Of a stretch of 64,000 nucleotides of DNA, positions 38,504 to 46,590 are shown in pieces (position 1 is the first letter of the stretch; each line of letters opens with the position of its first letter). The stretch covers positions 248,001-312,000 of the forward strand of contig JBAOHJ010000001.1 of NCBI GenBank assembly GCA_037045055.1. The letters run 5' to 3'. This DNA comes from Phosphoribacter sp037045055 (GTDB taxonomy: Bacteria > Actinomycetota > Actinomycetes > Actinomycetales > Dermatophilaceae). The position numbers and the translations under genes were made by a program. The notes under the pieces are model-generated. The model was not told the DNA's origin and made no database searches. It saw nothing but the letters and a program-made list of their open reading frames with translations.

Positions 38504-39156
38504 CTACGGCGCGACGGCCAGGTCGACCTCGAGCGGGGCGGCGGTGGCCGCCAGCACCTGCGCCACGGTGTAGCCGGGCTGCAGCTCGGTGAGCACCAGG
38601 CCCTGCTCGCGCACCTCGATGACCGCCATCTCGGTGACGACGAGGTCCACGCAGGCGAGGGCGGTCAGCGGCAGCGTGCACTCGGTGAGGATCTTGGGCT
38701 CGCCGGCCTGGGTGTGCTCCATGGCGATGATGACCCGTTTGGCTCCCACCACCAGGTCCATGGCCCCGCCCATGCCGGGCACCATCTTGCCGGGGATGAT
38801 CCAGTTCGCCAGGTTGCCGTGCTGGTCGACCTGCAGGGCCCCCAGGACGGTGACGTCGACGTGCCCACCGCGGATCAGTCCGAAGGACATCGACGAGTCG
38901 ATGAACGCCCCGCCCATCGGGCAGCTGGCCGGCTGCCCCCGGCGTCCACGACGTAACGCGGGTTGGCGTGCTCGGCGTCGGGGCGCGGACCGGCCCCGAC
39001 GATGCCGTCCTCGGACTCCAGCACGACGTGGACGTCGGGGGGCAGGAACGCCGGGACCAGGGTCGGCAGCCCGATGCCGAGGTTGACGAAGTCGCCGTCG
39101 TGCAGCTCCTTGGCCACCCGCGCGGCGATGGCGCTGCGGACCTCGGCGCCCCCCAT
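38504..39156 (-). pseudogene. CoA-transferase subunit B, frameshifted at a G run
   Basis: The two halves together give a CoA-transferase B subunit of about 217 residues. The first half holds the catalytic Glu region LESEDGIVGAGP (family form SENG) and reads through YVVDAGG; the second half continues at MGGAFIDSSMSFGLIRGGHVDVTVLGALQVD. The break is at C5 38936-38940 (G5 on the coding strand), where six Gs are needed. The rest is well conserved. Either a homopolymer sequencing error or a real recent slippage has split it. It follows the A subunit by 1 nt. Substrates for this family include 3-oxoacids. Confidence 0.85.
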
Positions 39157-39157
39157 G

Positions 39158-39814
39158 TCAGCTCCTCGCCCCGTCGACGATGTAGTCCACGAGCACTCCG
39201 GGAGTGTGGACGTTCTCCGGTCTGATGTCGCCGACCTGGACGAGGTGGTCGGCCTCGGCGATCACCGTGTCGGCGGCCATCGCCATGACGTAGTTGAAGT
39301 TGCGGGTCGTGCCCTTGTACCAGACGTTGCCGCGGGTGTCGATCCAGAACCCGTTGATGAGGGCCACGTCGGCCCGGATCGGCTTCTCCAGCAGGAACTG
39401 GCGCCCGTCCACCTCGATCACCTGCTTGCCCTCGGCGACGATCGTGCCGATGCCGGTCGGGGTGAGCACACCGCCCAGGCCCGCGCCGCCAGCGCGGATC
39501 TTCTCGACGAAGGACCCCTGGGGGACCAGCTGCACCTGCAGCTCGCCGGAGTTCATCTGGGCGGCGACCTGCGGGTTGAGGCCGACGTGGGTGGCCACGA
39601 GGGTGCGCACCCGGTGGTGTTCGACGAGCTTGCCCACTCCGTAGCCGGGCAGGCCGGCGTCGTTGCAGATGAGGGTGAGGCCCCCGACCCCGGTCTCGAG
39701 CAGCGCGTCGATGACCTTGTGGGCGTTGCCGCAGCCCATGAACCCCCCGATCATCAGGCGCATCCCGTCGTGCACCAGGGCAGCGGCTTCCCGCAAGTCC
39801 ACGATCTTGGCCAT
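39158..39814 (-). CDS. CoA-transferase subunit A
   Basis: A 218-residue CoA-transferase alpha subunit. GGFMGCGNAHKVIDAL and LTLICNDAGLPGYGVGKL are the A-subunit marks, and the tail reads VQVGDIRPENVHTPGVLVDYIV. With subunit B it would swap CoA between a 3-oxoacid (for example acetoacetate) and another acyl-CoA. Given the fatty-acid genes elsewhere in the window, ketone or short-chain acid use is plausible. The partner gene downstream is frameshifted in this sequence. Confidence 0.88.
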   Translation of the reverse strand: MAKIVDLREAAALVHDGMRLMIGGFMGCGNAHKVIDALLETGVGGLTLICNDAGLPGYGVGKLVEHHRVRTLVATHVGLNPQVAAQMNSGELQVQLVPQGSFVEKIRAGGAGLGGVLTPTGIGTIVAEGKQVIEVDGRQFLLEKPIRADVALINGFWIDTRGNVWYKGTTRNFNYVMAMAADTVIAEADHLVQVGDIRPENVHTPGVLVDYIVDGARS

Positions 39815-39880
39815 CCCTCACTCCTGCTCGCGCTGCCGTCTCGGGGCACAGTCTGGCGTACCGGGGCACCCGCGCGGGGT

Positions 39881-39912
39881 GTGCGCGGCATACCCGCAGG
39901 TATGCCGCGCAC
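39881..39912. repeat. Perfect 14-bp hairpin made of the GGCATACC motif
   Basis: Arms GTGCGCGGCATACC and GGTATGCCGCGCAC with a CGCA loop, 43 nt downstream of the SDR stop. No U tract follows, so it is not a standard intrinsic terminator. It is an inverted pair of the window-wide GGCATAC motif. Confidence 0.85.
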
Positions 39913-39955
39913 GTCGCGGTGGTCGCGGGCGGACCCGGCGCCCGGCCCGGCCGGG

Positions 39956-40765
39956 TCAGCGGGCGTACGCCGCGATCTGCTCGGGGGTCAGCGAGCCCGG
40001 ATCGGACTGCGCGCCGTAGCCACCGCCGTCGACGACGAACAGCTGCCCGGTGATGTTTCCGGCCAAGTCACTGGCGTAGAACAGCACGGCCTGGGCGACC
40101 TCCTGCGGTTGGGAGAGCCGGCCCAGCGGCACCAGGGCGGTGGCCTTGTCCAGGTCGTCGCCGATGAGCGACATCGTCATCTCGGTGAGCACGCCGCCGG
40201 AGGCGACCGCGTTGACCCGCACGCCGTGCTCGGCCCACTCCGCCGCGGCCTGACGGGTCAGCGCGGCGACCGCGCCTTTGCTCGCGCTGTAGTGCGCCGA
40301 GCACAGCGGTTTACGCATGCCGACCAGCCCGGCGATCGAGGAGAAGTTGACGACCGAGCCGCCGCCCCGGGAGATCATCGACTGGCCGACGACCTCGCGC
40401 ATGAGGAAGAACAGCGCCTTGGTGTTGACCGCGAAGACCTCGTCCCACTCCTGCTCGGTGATGTCCGCGGCATACCGTTGCGGTCCGACGGCCGCCGGTT
40501 GGATGAGGATGTCGATCTCCCCGAGCTCCTCGCGGATCCGGGTGACGAGGGGGGCCAGCTCGCCGATCCGGGTGAGGTCCTGCGGGTAGGCCACGGCGGT
40601 GCCCCGGGCGGCCAGGGCTGCCGCGGACTGGGCCAACCGGTCGGCGAGGATGTCGACCATGGCCACCGTGGCGCCGCTGTCGACGAGGATCTCGGCGATC
40701 GCGTAGCCGATGCCTCGGGCGCAGCCGGTGACCAGGACCACCTTGCCGTCGAAGCGGATGTCCAT
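39956..40765 (-). CDS. Short-chain dehydrogenase/reductase (SDR)
   Basis: A 269-residue SDR. The nucleotide-binding TGCARGIG is near residue 14, the catalytic Ser is in NFSSIAG, and the YSASKG motif carries the Tyr and Lys. It is a classical SDR that oxidises an alcohol or reduces a ketone with NAD(P)H; the substrate is unknown. ATG 40765 has GGAGGAG 6 nt before it. An inverted repeat about 80 nt upstream could be its operator. Confidence 0.87.
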   Translation of the reverse strand: MDIRFDGKVVLVTGCARGIGYAIAEILVDSGATVAMVDILADRLAQSAAALAARGTAVAYPQDLTRIGELAPLVTRIREELGEIDILIQPAAVGPQRYAADITEQEWDEVFAVNTKALFFLMREVVGQSMISRGGGSVVNFSSIAGLVGMRKPLCSAHYSASKGAVAALTRQAAAEWAEHGVRVNAVASGGVLTEMTMSLIGDDLDKATALVPLGRLSQPQEVAQAVLFYASDLAGNITGQLFVVDGGGYGAQSDPGSLTPEQIAAYAR

Positions 40766-40845
40766 GCGATCTCCTCCAGGGTGGCGCGTCGTCGTCGTGG
40801 CAGGAGTGTGGAGCACCCGGGATGCCCCGGGACAGGCTTAGGCCT

Positions 40846-40866
40846 CGTGCCAAACCGACTGGCACG
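40846..40866. promoter_or_regulatory. Inverted repeat upstream of the SDR gene
   Basis: Perfect 7-bp arms CGTGCCA and TGGCACG with a 7-nt spacer, 81-101 nt upstream of the SDR start. It is shaped like a TetR- or MarR-type operator. No regulator gene is adjacent. Confidence 0.5.
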
Positions 40867-41042
40867 TATCACCGGGACGCGGGCTGGGGCGCCGGGGATG
40901 CGGTCACCCGCGGTAACGCGGTGGCGGCGCGTCGCGAGAGGGCCGGTGTCGGGGGGACCCCGTGACCTCGGATGAGGCGCGCCCCGCGCGCTGACCGGCG
41001 AGGGTGTTGCCGTGCCCTCGGGCACCTGTCAGGATCCGCCCG

Positions 41043-41672
41043 ATGGCTACCCGAGCGATCCTCTTCGACCTGGACCGGACCCTGGTCGACGTCCAGTCCT
41101 TCTCCGACTACCCGGGCGCGCTGGCCCGCGTCGAGGAGCGGATCCGGACCTGGCAGGAGCCACCCACGCCGCCGTCCGGGTGGGACGGGCCGACCCAGCG
41201 CGCGATGGGCGTGCTGCTGGCCTTGTGGGGCGACCCGCGGTGGGCGGAAATCTCGGCGATCATCGACGAGGCGGAGGCGGCCGGGGTGGCGCGTTCGGTC
41301 GCCATGCCGGGGCTGGCCGCGGCGCTGCGGCTGTCCGACGGTATGCCGCGCGCCGTCGTCACCCTGCTGACCGCGTCGGTCGCGCGAGAGGTGCTGGGGC
41401 GCCACGGGATCGGCATCGAGCTGGTGATCGGCCGCCGGCCCGACCTGGCCGCCAAGCCGGCCGGCGACATGCTGCTGGCCGCCGCGGCGCAGCTGGGGGT
41501 GACCCCGGCGCAGGCCACGATGATCGGGGACTCCCCCTGGGACCAGGCCGGCGCCGCCGCGGCCGGGTGTCCTTTCGTGGGCATCGACACCGACGGCCGA
41601 GCCGAGTTCGCCGCAGGCTGCCCGGTGGTGCCGACGGTCGCCGAGGCGGTGCGCGCCGCCCTGGCGCGGTGA
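41043..41672 (+). CDS. HAD-family hydrolase
   Basis: A 209-residue HAD-superfamily phosphatase. Motif I LFDLDRTLVD has the nucleophile and acid Asp at D9 and D11, motif II is VVTLLTAS, and the C-terminal motif IV is MIGDSPWDQAGAAAAG. The helical cap lies between. Phosphoglycolate-like or sugar phosphates are common substrates, but none is indicated. It starts at ATG 41043 and stands alone before the IS region. Confidence 0.85.
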   Translation: MATRAILFDLDRTLVDVQSFSDYPGALARVEERIRTWQEPPTPPSGWDGPTQRAMGVLLALWGDPRWAEISAIIDEAEAAGVARSVAMPGLAAALRLSDGMPRAVVTLLTASVAREVLGRHGIGIELVIGRRPDLAAKPAGDMLLAAAAQLGVTPAQATMIGDSPWDQAGAAAAGCPFVGIDTDGRAEFAAGCPVVPTVAEAVRAALAR

Positions 41673-41826
41673 TCGTCGGCGTTGTCTGCCCTGGCCGCGG
41701 CTCACCGCGCCCTCGCCCGGGACAGGGACCGACCGCCCGCGAAGTCGGGCTGACAGTGTCGAGTCTCAGGACATAGGCAACGGGTGTCTCAAGACATAGG
41801 CAACACGTCGGCGCTCGGATGGTGGG

Positions 41827-42662
41827 GTGTCGAAGGCGAGGTTGGTCATCACCGCGGTCATCCTGCAGGGGCTCAGCCAGGCCGAGGCGGCCCGGCAGTA
41901 CGGCCTGTCACCGGCCTGGGTGTCCCGGCTCGTGGCCCGCTACCGCCTCGAGGGCCAGGCCGCCGTTCGAACCGCGGTCGCGGCGGCCCAAGACCAGCCC
42001 ACGGGCCGTGTCCGAGCCGGTCGCGGCGGCCGTGTTGGCCGAACGAGACCGGCTGGTCGCCGCCGGGCACGACGCCGGCCCGGAGACGATCAGCGCTTAC
42101 CTGGCCCGCACCACGGTATCCGTCTCCAGAGCCAGCGTGGCCCGGATCCTGACCCACCACCACCGGGTCGTCCCCACCCCGGCCAAGAAGCCCAAGAGCA
42201 CCTACCGACGGTTCGAAGCCGACCAACCCAACGAATGCTGGCAGTCCGACTTCACCCACGTGCCCCTGGCCGACGGCACCGACGTCGAGGTCATCACCTG
42301 GCTGGACGACCACTCCAGGATGGCCTGCACGTCTCGGCACACCGCACGATCACCGGCCCGATCGTGCTGGCCACCTTCCGCGCCACCATCACCGAATACG
42401 GCTGCCCCGCATCCACTCTCACCGACAACGGCATGGTGTACACCGTCCGGCACGCCTCCACCCGAGCCCGCGGCGGCCGCAACGCCTTCGAAACCGAACT
42501 CGCCCACCTGGGCGTCACCCAGAAGAACTCCCGCCCCCACCACCCCACCACCTGCGGCAAAGTCGAACGATTCCAGCAGACCCTCAAGACCTGGCTCACC
42601 CGCCAACCCCACCCACCCGCGACCATCGACCAGCTGCAAGCCCTCATCGACCGATTCGGGAC
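41827..42662 (+). pseudogene. IS481-family transposase, broken
   Basis: The N-terminal helix-turn-helix (GLSQAEAARQYGLSPAWVSRLVARYR) is in one frame. The middle, with the catalytic-core start ECWQSDFTH and TWLDDHSR, reads in a second frame, and the end (STLTDNGMVYTVR, HHPTTCGKVERFQQTLKTWL) is back in the first. So a +1 insertion near 41961-41966 is compensated by a -1 deletion near 42323. The IS3 element then splits the C-terminus. Joining 42662 to 43939 restores the frame and yields the IS481-type end LTLDTTRKYQPQ, stopping at 44000-44002, though about 100 residues usually found before that end are missing. It cannot make active transposase. Confidence 0.85.
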
Positions 42663-42727
42663 TGCCCAGGGTCTGGTTGACACCGAGCGTGTGAGGACTG
42701 TCAGTCCTCACCGGAAGGATGCCGACC

Positions 42728-43012
42728 ATGCCCAAAGCGTTTCCCAAGGAGTTCCGCGACGATGTGATCGCGGTGGCACGTAGGGCCGAGGCGTCGGTGG
42801 CGCAGGTGGCCAAGGACTTCGGGATCTCCGAGTCCTGCCTGCACCGCTGGCTAGCTCTGGCTGACATCGAGGATGGCAAACGTCCTGGCGCCACGAAGGA
42901 GGAGTCGGAAGCGTTGCGGGAGCTGAAGAAGCGTAACCGGCTGCTGGAGCAGGAGAACGAGGTGCTGCGCAGGGCGGCGGCGTACCTGGCCCGGGACGTG
43001 CTCCCAAAATGA
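42728..43012 (+). CDS. IS3-family transposase orfA
   Basis: A 94-residue DNA-binding protein with an N-terminal helix-turn-helix (ASVAQVAKDFGISESCLHRWL) and a C-terminal leucine-zipper-like helix (LRELKKRNRLLEQENEVLRR), the usual orfA layout. ATG 42728 is preferred over 42719 because GGAAGG lies 10 nt before it. Its stop overlaps the orfB ATG (ATGA) within AAAATGA, where slippage or reinitiation could make the fused transposase. Confidence 0.9.
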   Translation: MPKAFPKEFRDDVIAVARRAEASVAQVAKDFGISESCLHRWLALADIEDGKRPGATKEESEALRELKKRNRLLEQENEVLRRAAAYLARDVLPK

Positions 43013-43896
43013 CCTACCCCCTCATCACTGACCTGGCCGCTGAGGGGGCCACGATCCGGGTGCCCGTGATCGTCTCGTGCCGGGTCCTGGGCGTGTCCCG
43101 GCAGGCCTACTACGCGTGGCGGGCCGACCCGGTCAGCCAACGCGACTGGGACGACGCCCACCTGATCAACGCCGCCCGGGACGTGCACGCCGACGACCCG
43201 GAGTTCGGCTACCGGCTGATCAGCGACGAGCTGGTCGAGCAGGGGTTCACCGCCTCAGAGAACCGGGTGTGGCGGGTCTGCTCGATGACCGGGATCTTCT
43301 CAGTGCTCTCCCCGAAGCGCCGGGGCGGCAAACGTCCTGGCCCGGCGGTGTACGACGACCTGGTCGAACGCGACTTCACCGCTGACCGGCCCAACGAGCT
43401 GTGGCTGACCGACATCACCGAGCACGCCACCGGTGAGGGCAAGCTGTACATGTGCGCCGTCAAGGACGTCTACTCCGGGCGGATCGTGGGCTACAGCATC
43501 GACTCGCGGATGAAGGCATCTTTGGCGGTGGCCGCGCTGCGCAACGCGGTCGACCGCCGCGGCGGCCCGAGTGTGGTCTCCGGGTGCATCGTGCACAGCG
43601 ACCGAGGTAGCCAATTCCGAGCCCGGAAATACACCCGTGCCCTGGCCGACGCTGGGCTGGTCGGCTCGATGGGGCGGGTGGCCTCGAGCGCTGACAATGC
43701 GGCCATGGAGAGCTGGTTCGCCTTGCTGCAGAAGAACGTGCTCGACCGACAACGGTGGGCCACCCGCGGCCACCTGCGGCTGGCGATCGTCACCTGGACC
43801 GAACGCACCTACCACCGCCGGCGCCGACAGCGTCGCCTGGGTCGACTGACCCCCATCGAGTTTGAGACCATCTACTCGACCGCCTCAGCGGCCTGA
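43009..43896 (+). CDS. IS3-family transposase orfB (DDE integrase)
   Basis: A 295-residue integrase with the catalytic triad D135 (LWLTDITEH), D198 (VHSDRGSQF) and E234 (AAMESWFALL). The 35-residue spacing between the last two is the classic DD(35)E. The helix-turn-helix-like N-terminus (VLGVSRQAYYAWR) is also present. Uninterrupted and complete, so probably functional. Confidence 0.93.
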   Translation: MTYPLITDLAAEGATIRVPVIVSCRVLGVSRQAYYAWRADPVSQRDWDDAHLINAARDVHADDPEFGYRLISDELVEQGFTASENRVWRVCSMTGIFSVLSPKRRGGKRPGPAVYDDLVERDFTADRPNELWLTDITEHATGEGKLYMCAVKDVYSGRIVGYSIDSRMKASLAVAALRNAVDRRGGPSVVSGCIVHSDRGSQFRARKYTRALADAGLVGSMGRVASSADNAAMESWFALLQKNVLDRQRWATRGHLRLAIVTWTERTYHRRRRQRRLGRLTPIEFETIYSTASAA

Positions 43897-44041
43897 CAAG
43901 ACCACCCACCATGACTGTCAACCAGACCCTGGGCAGACCCAACTCACCCTCGACACCACCCGCAAGTACCAGCCCCAACCACAAAGCCCGAACCCCCACT
44001 GAGGGTTCGGGCCTTGCCGATGTCTTGAGACATCACACCGG

Positions 44042-44115
<74 letters not shown>

Positions 44116-44336
44116 TGGCTGCTCCCGTGCGAGAGCACGCGAAACCCTATCGCACGCGCTCCGGCGGCTCGACACCACGAGCCCGCGCCGCTAGCCCGCG
44201 CCGCGAGCCCGCGGCACTCGGCCGCACCCGCGCGGGTCGGACCGGGGCGCCTGTCGACACCGCCGTCGGCGCAGGCGTGGCATACCAGTGTCAGACGCGG
44301 GCGGTCTGCCGCGCGCCTGCCGGTGCGAGCGCGCGG

Positions 44337-45890
44337 TCAGCGCCGCCGCTTCGGGCGCACCCGCACGCTCAGCTCGATCGGCGTGCCCTGAAAGCCGAAG
44401 CGCTCGCGCAGCCGCCGCCCGAGGAACCGCCGATACCCCGCCTCGACGAAGCCGGAGGCGAAGATCACGAAGCGCGGGGGGCACGTCGAGGCCTGGGTGG
44501 CGAAGAGGATCCGGGGCTGCTTGCCGCCGCGCACCGGGTGCGGATGCGCCGCGACGACCTCGCCGAAGAAGGCGTTCAACCTCCCGGTGGGCACCCGGGT
44601 CTGCCAGGAGGCCAGGGCCAGGTCCAGGGCGGGCACGAGCCGCTCCACGTGCCGGCCGGTCCGGGCGGAGACGTTGACCCGGGGCGCCCAGGCCACCTGG
44701 GCCAGGTCGCGCTCGATCTCCCGCTCCAGCACGGTGCGCCGCTCGTCGTCGAGGGTGTCCCACTTGTTGTACGCGAGCACGAGAGCCCGCCCGCTGTCCA
44801 CCACCTGCCCGACCACCCGGACGTCCTGCTCGGCGACCGGCATTCCCGCGTCGACGAGCACGACGGCTACCTCGGCCTTCTCCAGGGCCGCCTGGGTGCG
44901 CAGCGATGCGTAGAAGTCCGCACCGCGGGTCTGGTGCACCCGGCGACGGATGCCGGCCGTGTCGACGAAGCGCCAGGTCCGCCCGCCCAGCTCGACCAGC
45001 TCGTCCACCGGGTCGCGGGTGGTCCCCGCCGCGGCGTCGACGACGGCCCGCTGCTGGCCGGCGAGCTTGTTCAACAGCGAGGACTTGCCGACGTTGGGCC
45101 GCCCCAGCAAGGCCACCCGACGCGGCCCGCCCGCGCCATCCCCACCGCCGACGCCGGAGACCGCCGGCAGCACCTCGAGGACCGCGTCCAGCGCGTCCCC
45201 GCTGCCCCGGCCGTGCAACGCCGACACCGGCCAGGGCTGACCGAGCCCGAGGTTCCACAGCGCCGCCGCGTCAGCCTCGAACCGCTGGTCGTCGACCTTG
45301 TTCGCGACGAGCACGACCGGCTTGCCGGAGCGACGCAGCATCCGCACCACCGCCTCGTCGGCGTCGGTGGCGCCCACCGTGGCGTCGACGACGAGGACCA
45401 CGACGTCGGCCAGCTCGACCGCGACCTCGGCCTGTTCGGCGACCCGCAGGTGGATCCCGCGGACCCCCAGGTCCCACCCGCCGGTGTCCACCAGCGTGAA
45501 CCGCCGACCGGCCCACTCCGCGGCGTAGGCCACCCGGTCGCGGGTCACCCCGGGCACGTCCTCGACGACCGCCTCGCGTCGGCCGAGGACCCGGTTGACC
45601 AGGGTCGACTTGCCGACGTTAGGCCGTCCGACGATGGCGACCACCGGCAGTGGGGCGCCCGGCGCGTCCAGCGACACCGCCGACGGCTCGCCGTCGACGA
45701 GGGCGAGGTCCTCGTCGCTGAGATCGAAGTCCGCGAGACCGGCGCGCAACGCGACATCGAGCGCGTCGTCCCTGGCCGGGTATGCCGCGGCGTCGCCGCC
45801 GGGGCGCTGCTCCGGCGGGTCCAGTGTCGGCGGGTCCTGGGTCGGTGGGTCCAGCGTCGGCGGGTCCTGGGCCATCGAGTCCTCAGTCAT
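44337..45890 (-). CDS. der: Ribosome-assembly GTPase Der (EngA)
   Basis: A 517-residue two-GTPase protein. P-loops GRPNVGKST and GRPNVGKSS mark the tandem domains, with NKVDDQ and NKWDTL G4 motifs, and a C-terminal KH-like domain (AHPHPVRGGKQPRILF). Der is needed for 50S assembly. An N-terminal extension of about 75 residues has PPT-L/Q-D repeats, reflecting a short tandem DNA repeat. The start ATG 45890 overlaps the cmk stop by 8 nt. Confidence 0.94.
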   Translation of the reverse strand: MTEDSMAQDPPTLDPPTQDPPTLDPPEQRPGGDAAAYPARDDALDVALRAGLADFDLSDEDLALVDGEPSAVSLDAPGAPLPVVAIVGRPNVGKSTLVNRVLGRREAVVEDVPGVTRDRVAYAAEWAGRRFTLVDTGGWDLGVRGIHLRVAEQAEVAVELADVVVLVVDATVGATDADEAVVRMLRRSGKPVVLVANKVDDQRFEADAAALWNLGLGQPWPVSALHGRGSGDALDAVLEVLPAVSGVGGGDGAGGPRRVALLGRPNVGKSSLLNKLAGQQRAVVDAAAGTTRDPVDELVELGGRTWRFVDTAGIRRRVHQTRGADFYASLRTQAALEKAEVAVVLVDAGMPVAEQDVRVVGQVVDSGRALVLAYNKWDTLDDERRTVLEREIERDLAQVAWAPRVNVSARTGRHVERLVPALDLALASWQTRVPTGRLNAFFGEVVAAHPHPVRGGKQPRILFATQASTCPPRFVIFASGFVEAGYRRFLGRRLRERFGFQGTPIELSVRVRPKRRR

Positions 45891-46590
45891 CGTGCTGCCC
45901 CACCGACGCCCTGACCACCTGCAGCACCGCTGTGACGGCCCCCGGCAGGTCCAACGCCGTGGTATCGACGGTGACCACCCCGTCGGCGGCCTCGTGGAAG
46001 GCCGCCACATCGGCGTCGCGTCGATCCCGGTCGAGCACCTGCCCGCGGGTGCTGGCCAGCGCGTCGGCGTCGGCGCGCCCGAGGTTCTCGCTGGCCCGGC
46101 GGGCCACCCGCGCCTGCTCCGAGGCGGTCAGCAGGATGCGCACGTCGGCATCGGGGGCCACCACGGTGGTGATGTCCCGTCCCTCGGCGACGACCGCACC
46201 TCGCTGCCGGACCCCGGCGGCGACGAGCTCGCGCTGTCGACGGCGCAGCTCGGCGCGCACGGCGAGGTTCGTGGCCACCCTCGACACCACTGCGGTGACC
46301 CGGTCCTCGCGGATCGCCGCGGCGACGTCGGTGTCGCCGACCCGCACCCCGGGGGCATCAGGGTCCAGGCCCATGACCAGCGGGAGGCCGGCGGCATACC
46401 GCGCGACGGCCGCCTCGTCGGCCAGGTCCACCCCGTCCCGCAGGCAGCCCCAGGCAACCGCGCGATACATCGCCCCGGTGTCGAGATAGGCCGCGCCCAG
46501 CTCGCGGGCCACGGCCCGGGACACGCTGGACTTGCCGCTGCCCGACGGCCCGTCGACGGCGACGACCAGCGACCCGCCCGCGCGGCCCAT
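45883..46590 (-). CDS. cmk: Cytidylate kinase
   Basis: A 235-residue nucleoside monophosphate kinase. The P-loop GPSGSGKSS is at 14-22; YLDTGAMYRAVAW and GRDITTVVAPDADVRILLTAS are the CMP-kinase marks. It phosphorylates CMP and dCMP. It overlaps tyrA by 1 nt (TGATG) and der by 8 nt, giving a coupled tyrA-cmk-der run. Confidence 0.94.
   Translation of the reverse strand: MGRAGGSLVVAVDGPSGSGKSSVSRAVARELGAAYLDTGAMYRAVAWGCLRDGVDLADEAAVARYAAGLPLVMGLDPDAPGVRVGDTDVAAAIREDRVTAVVSRVATNLAVRAELRRRQRELVAAGVRQRGAVVAEGRDITTVVAPDADVRILLTASEQARVARRASENLGRADADALASTRGQVLDRDRRDADVAAFHEAADGVVTVDTTALDLPGAVTAVLQVVRASVGQHDD

Larger units (their letters stand above)
42663..43935 (+). mobile_element. Complete IS3-family insertion sequence (1273 bp)
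   Basis: It is bounded by perfect 20-bp inverted repeats TGCCCAGGGTCTGGTTGACA (42663-42682 and 43916-43935), starting TG and ending CA, with a GAC target duplication (42660-42662 and 43936-43938). It encodes orfA and orfB. A 9-bp hairpin GTGAGGACT-GTC-AGTCCTCAC (42691-42711) just before the orfA ribosome site could hide that site from outside transcription. All features are intact, so it looks recent and possibly active. Confidence 0.93.
41785..44032 (+). mobile_element. Decayed IS481-family element interrupted by an IS3-family element
   Basis: The outer ends carry matching inverted ends TGTCTCAAGACATAGGCAA (left, from 41785) and the same with one mismatch on the right, reading inwards from 44032. 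A near-copy of the left end precedes it at about 41763. The interior is a broken IS481-type transposase, into which a complete IS3 element inserted at 42663-43935. A 10-bp hairpin (GCCCGAACCC / GGGTTCGGGC) at 43986-44012 lies near the right end. The right end stops 9 bp from the tRNA-Pro 3' end. Confidence 0.85.

Noticed and set aside
34892..38956. Long + strand open frame opposite the transcarboxylase genes
   Set aside because: Antisense shadow; no recognisable domain and the opposite strand carries well-conserved enzymes.
43986..44012. GCCCGAACCC/GGGTTCGGGC hairpin as a terminator for tRNA-Pro
   Set aside because: It lies inside the IS481 right end and overlaps the transposase stop region, so it belongs to the element; no U tract on the tRNA strand.
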